Source of the DNA: JAGPUQ01 sp041594335
GTDB lineage: Bacteria > Pseudomonadota > Gammaproteobacteria > Pseudomonadales > Porticoccaceae
Assembly: GCA_041594335.1 (NCBI GenBank)
Contig: JBFHML010000023.1
Location: forward strand, 1-33,252
Length of the DNA stretch: 33,252 nt
Reading direction: 5' to 3'
This document shows, piece by piece, positions 32,018 through 33,252 of this stretch. Position numbers and translations under genes: made by a program. The notes under the pieces are model-generated. The model was not told the origin of the DNA. It ran no database searches and was given only the letters and a program-made list of their open reading frames with translations. Positions within the stretch are counted from its first letter, which is position 1; each line of letters opens with the position of its first letter.

Positions 32018-33094
32018 TCAGATACAGCGTTCGGACAGCCAGCCTGCCAGCTTCGGCCAAAGTCGGTAGACCGCGTTCCCGCCCGCCACCAGACTCACAT
32101 GCCCCCCCTTCAACACCACCTCTTCCTTATCCTGACTACCAATGAGATCGAGGATGCCGCGGGAAGCCGCGGCCGGGACAATGTGGTCGTGCTGGGCAGC
32201 GATATGCAGAAACGGAACCGTGATGTTGGCCAAATCTACCCGCCTACCCTGAATGTCCATCCGGCTTTTCAAAAACTTGTTCTCGCGCAGAAAATCCTTG
32301 AACAGCTGTTTCGCGGTCTCGCCGGCCATAGGGATCTGATCAGACGCCCAACGCTCGAATCGGTAATGAGCCTCGACAAATTGATCGTCTTCGACATGGT
32401 TGAGCAACCCCATTCGGTTCGCCGTCTTCTGCAACGGACGTAGCGCCTGAAGCACCGCATCCATCATCTGTCCGGGAATGTTGCCGAGCTTATCGACCAG
32501 TACGTCGATATCGAAATGTTCACTCTCGGCCCAGGCTTTGTACAACCTCATGCCATTGGTGTCGACCGGCGTCGTAAAACATGCCAGCGCCTTGACTTGG
32601 TCTGGCGGCGCCAGCGCGGCATGCATCATGGACAGCACCCCTCCCAGGCAATAACCCACCAGGGCCACGTCGGTCTCACCACTCTCTTCACGCACTCTTT
32701 CGAGGCACTCCGGGAGCACTTCGCCCACATAATGGTCGAGCGTCAGATGTCGATGCTCAGTCCTGGGGATCCCCCAGTCAATCAAGTAAACGTCAAAACC
32801 CTGGTTGGTCAAATATTCGACCAGGCTCTGCCCGGGAGCCAAGTCGAGAATGTAGTAACGGCTGACTAGCGACATGACCAACACTACCGGCACGCGATAC
32901 ACCTCATCACAAGTCGGCGTGTAGTGGTAAAGCCGCGTCGTGGCTCGCGAATAGATGACTTCCTTCGGCGTGGAACCGAAGTCCATCGCGATGTCTTCTA
33001 ACGTCTTCAGTCCAGCGATGTTCCTGGAGACCACGCGGTCAACCGCTTCGCGAATCCGCGCCTCCTGTTTGCTGTACCCATCGGTACCAGGCAT
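32018..33094 (-). CDS. phaC: Class III PHA synthase subunit PhaC
   Basis: Polymerises 3-hydroxyacyl-CoA to polyhydroxyalkanoate on storage granules. The short length (358 residues) and start fit class III, which needs the partner PhaE. The lipase-like box GYCLGG has nucleophile Cys149; Asp303 (HDHIVPA) and His332 (KGGHVSLV) complete the triad, nearly the numbering of the Allochromatium enzyme (Cys149, Asp302, His331). The ATG at 33094 has GGGAG seven bases upstream; a GTG at 33160 would add 22 unrelated residues. No phaE is in the window; it may lie beyond position 33252, where phaE often neighbours phaC. Confidence 0.94.
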   Translation of the reverse strand: MPGTDGYSKQEARIREAVDRVVSRNIAGLKTLEDIAMDFGSTPKEVIYSRATTRLYHYTPTCDEVYRVPVVLVMSLVSRYYILDLAPGQSLVEYLTNQGFDVYLIDWGIPRTEHRHLTLDHYVGEVLPECLERVREESGETDVALVGYCLGGVLSMMHAALAPPDQVKALACFTTPVDTNGMRLYKAWAESEHFDIDVLVDKLGNIPGQMMDAVLQALRPLQKTANRMGLLNHVEDDQFVEAHYRFERWASDQIPMAGETAKQLFKDFLRENKFLKSRMDIQGRRVDLANITVPFLHIAAQHDHIVPAAASRGILDLIGSQDKEEVVLKGGHVSLVAGGNAVYRLWPKLAGWLSERCI

Positions 33095-33252
33095 TTCAGT
33101 TCTCCCGCCTGCTAGGCATGTCCCAATATGTGGATTCACCGCTTGCCCTCTCTCGGCCACCGAAATCCTTCGACGCCGGCAGCACCCGTCGGCGCATCAG
33201 GCTAACGAATCCATGTTACGGTCCGGCTACACCAGAGAAGCAGACAATTCTC

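Overview
The window is a gene-dense, GC-rich stretch of a gammaproteobacterial chromosome. Gene order (thiI-typA beside glnA and ntrBC; a rhodanese gene, grxC and secB facing gpmI-envC-ctpA; glyA-nrdR-ribD-ribE-ribB-ribH-nusB-thiL-pgpA) is typical of that class. A class III PHA synthase and a pyrophosphate-dependent phosphofructokinase point towards a Chromatiales/Ectothiorhodospiraceae-like or similar sulfur- or methane-oxidising lineage. That placement is inference. No tRNA, rRNA, CRISPR array, insertion sequence, integrase or prophage gene was seen.

Layout. (1) 30-3833, minus: one operon, mpl - YjdF-like membrane protein - Rossmann/SDR protein - TudS-like DUF523/DUF1722 protein, with every junction overlapping by 1-4 nt and a good sigma70 promoter in front of mpl. 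(2) 3992-6152, plus: PPi-dependent phosphofructokinase and a patatin/RssA-like esterase. (3) 6149-11752, minus: dtd and pip, an orphan six-helix membrane protein, typA/bipA, and thiI with a rhodanese domain. (4) 11753-16957, plus: a nitrogen-control locus. glnA has a sigma54 promoter and two upstream NtrC boxes, followed by a strong terminator, a DUF4124 gene, a third NtrC box, and ntrB-ntrC. (5) 17003-18206, minus: YibN-like protein, grxC, secB. (6) 18365-22887, plus: gpmI, envC-like activator, ctpA and a small DUF6316-like gene behind a perfect CRP-type palindrome. (7) 22877-31368, minus: glyA, nrdR, riboflavin genes, nusB, thiL, pgpA, a retropepsin-like protease and hisF, nearly all overlapping or abutting. 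(8) 31438-33094, minus: class III phaC and a GNAT acetyltransferase.

How the genes work together. Block 4 is a self-contained nitrogen response: NtrB/NtrC switch on glnA through enhancer boxes and sigma54, and a further box before ntrB suggests autoregulation. Block 7 supplies one-carbon units, deoxynucleotide control, FMN/FAD precursors and thiamine. Blocks 5 and 6 cover protein export, redox and cell division/envelope processing. Blocks 2 and 8 bear on carbon flux and storage.

Most of the window is conserved housekeeping DNA and I found no clearly new multi-gene system. The best leads are the three NtrC boxes, a RibBA-type protein whose GTP cyclohydrolase half has lost its zinc cysteines, the orphan membrane sensor-like protein with phased repeats upstream, and the CRP-type site before the small unknown gene. 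The only gap over 300 bases without a gene is 11753-12156, which holds the glnA and thiI control regions.
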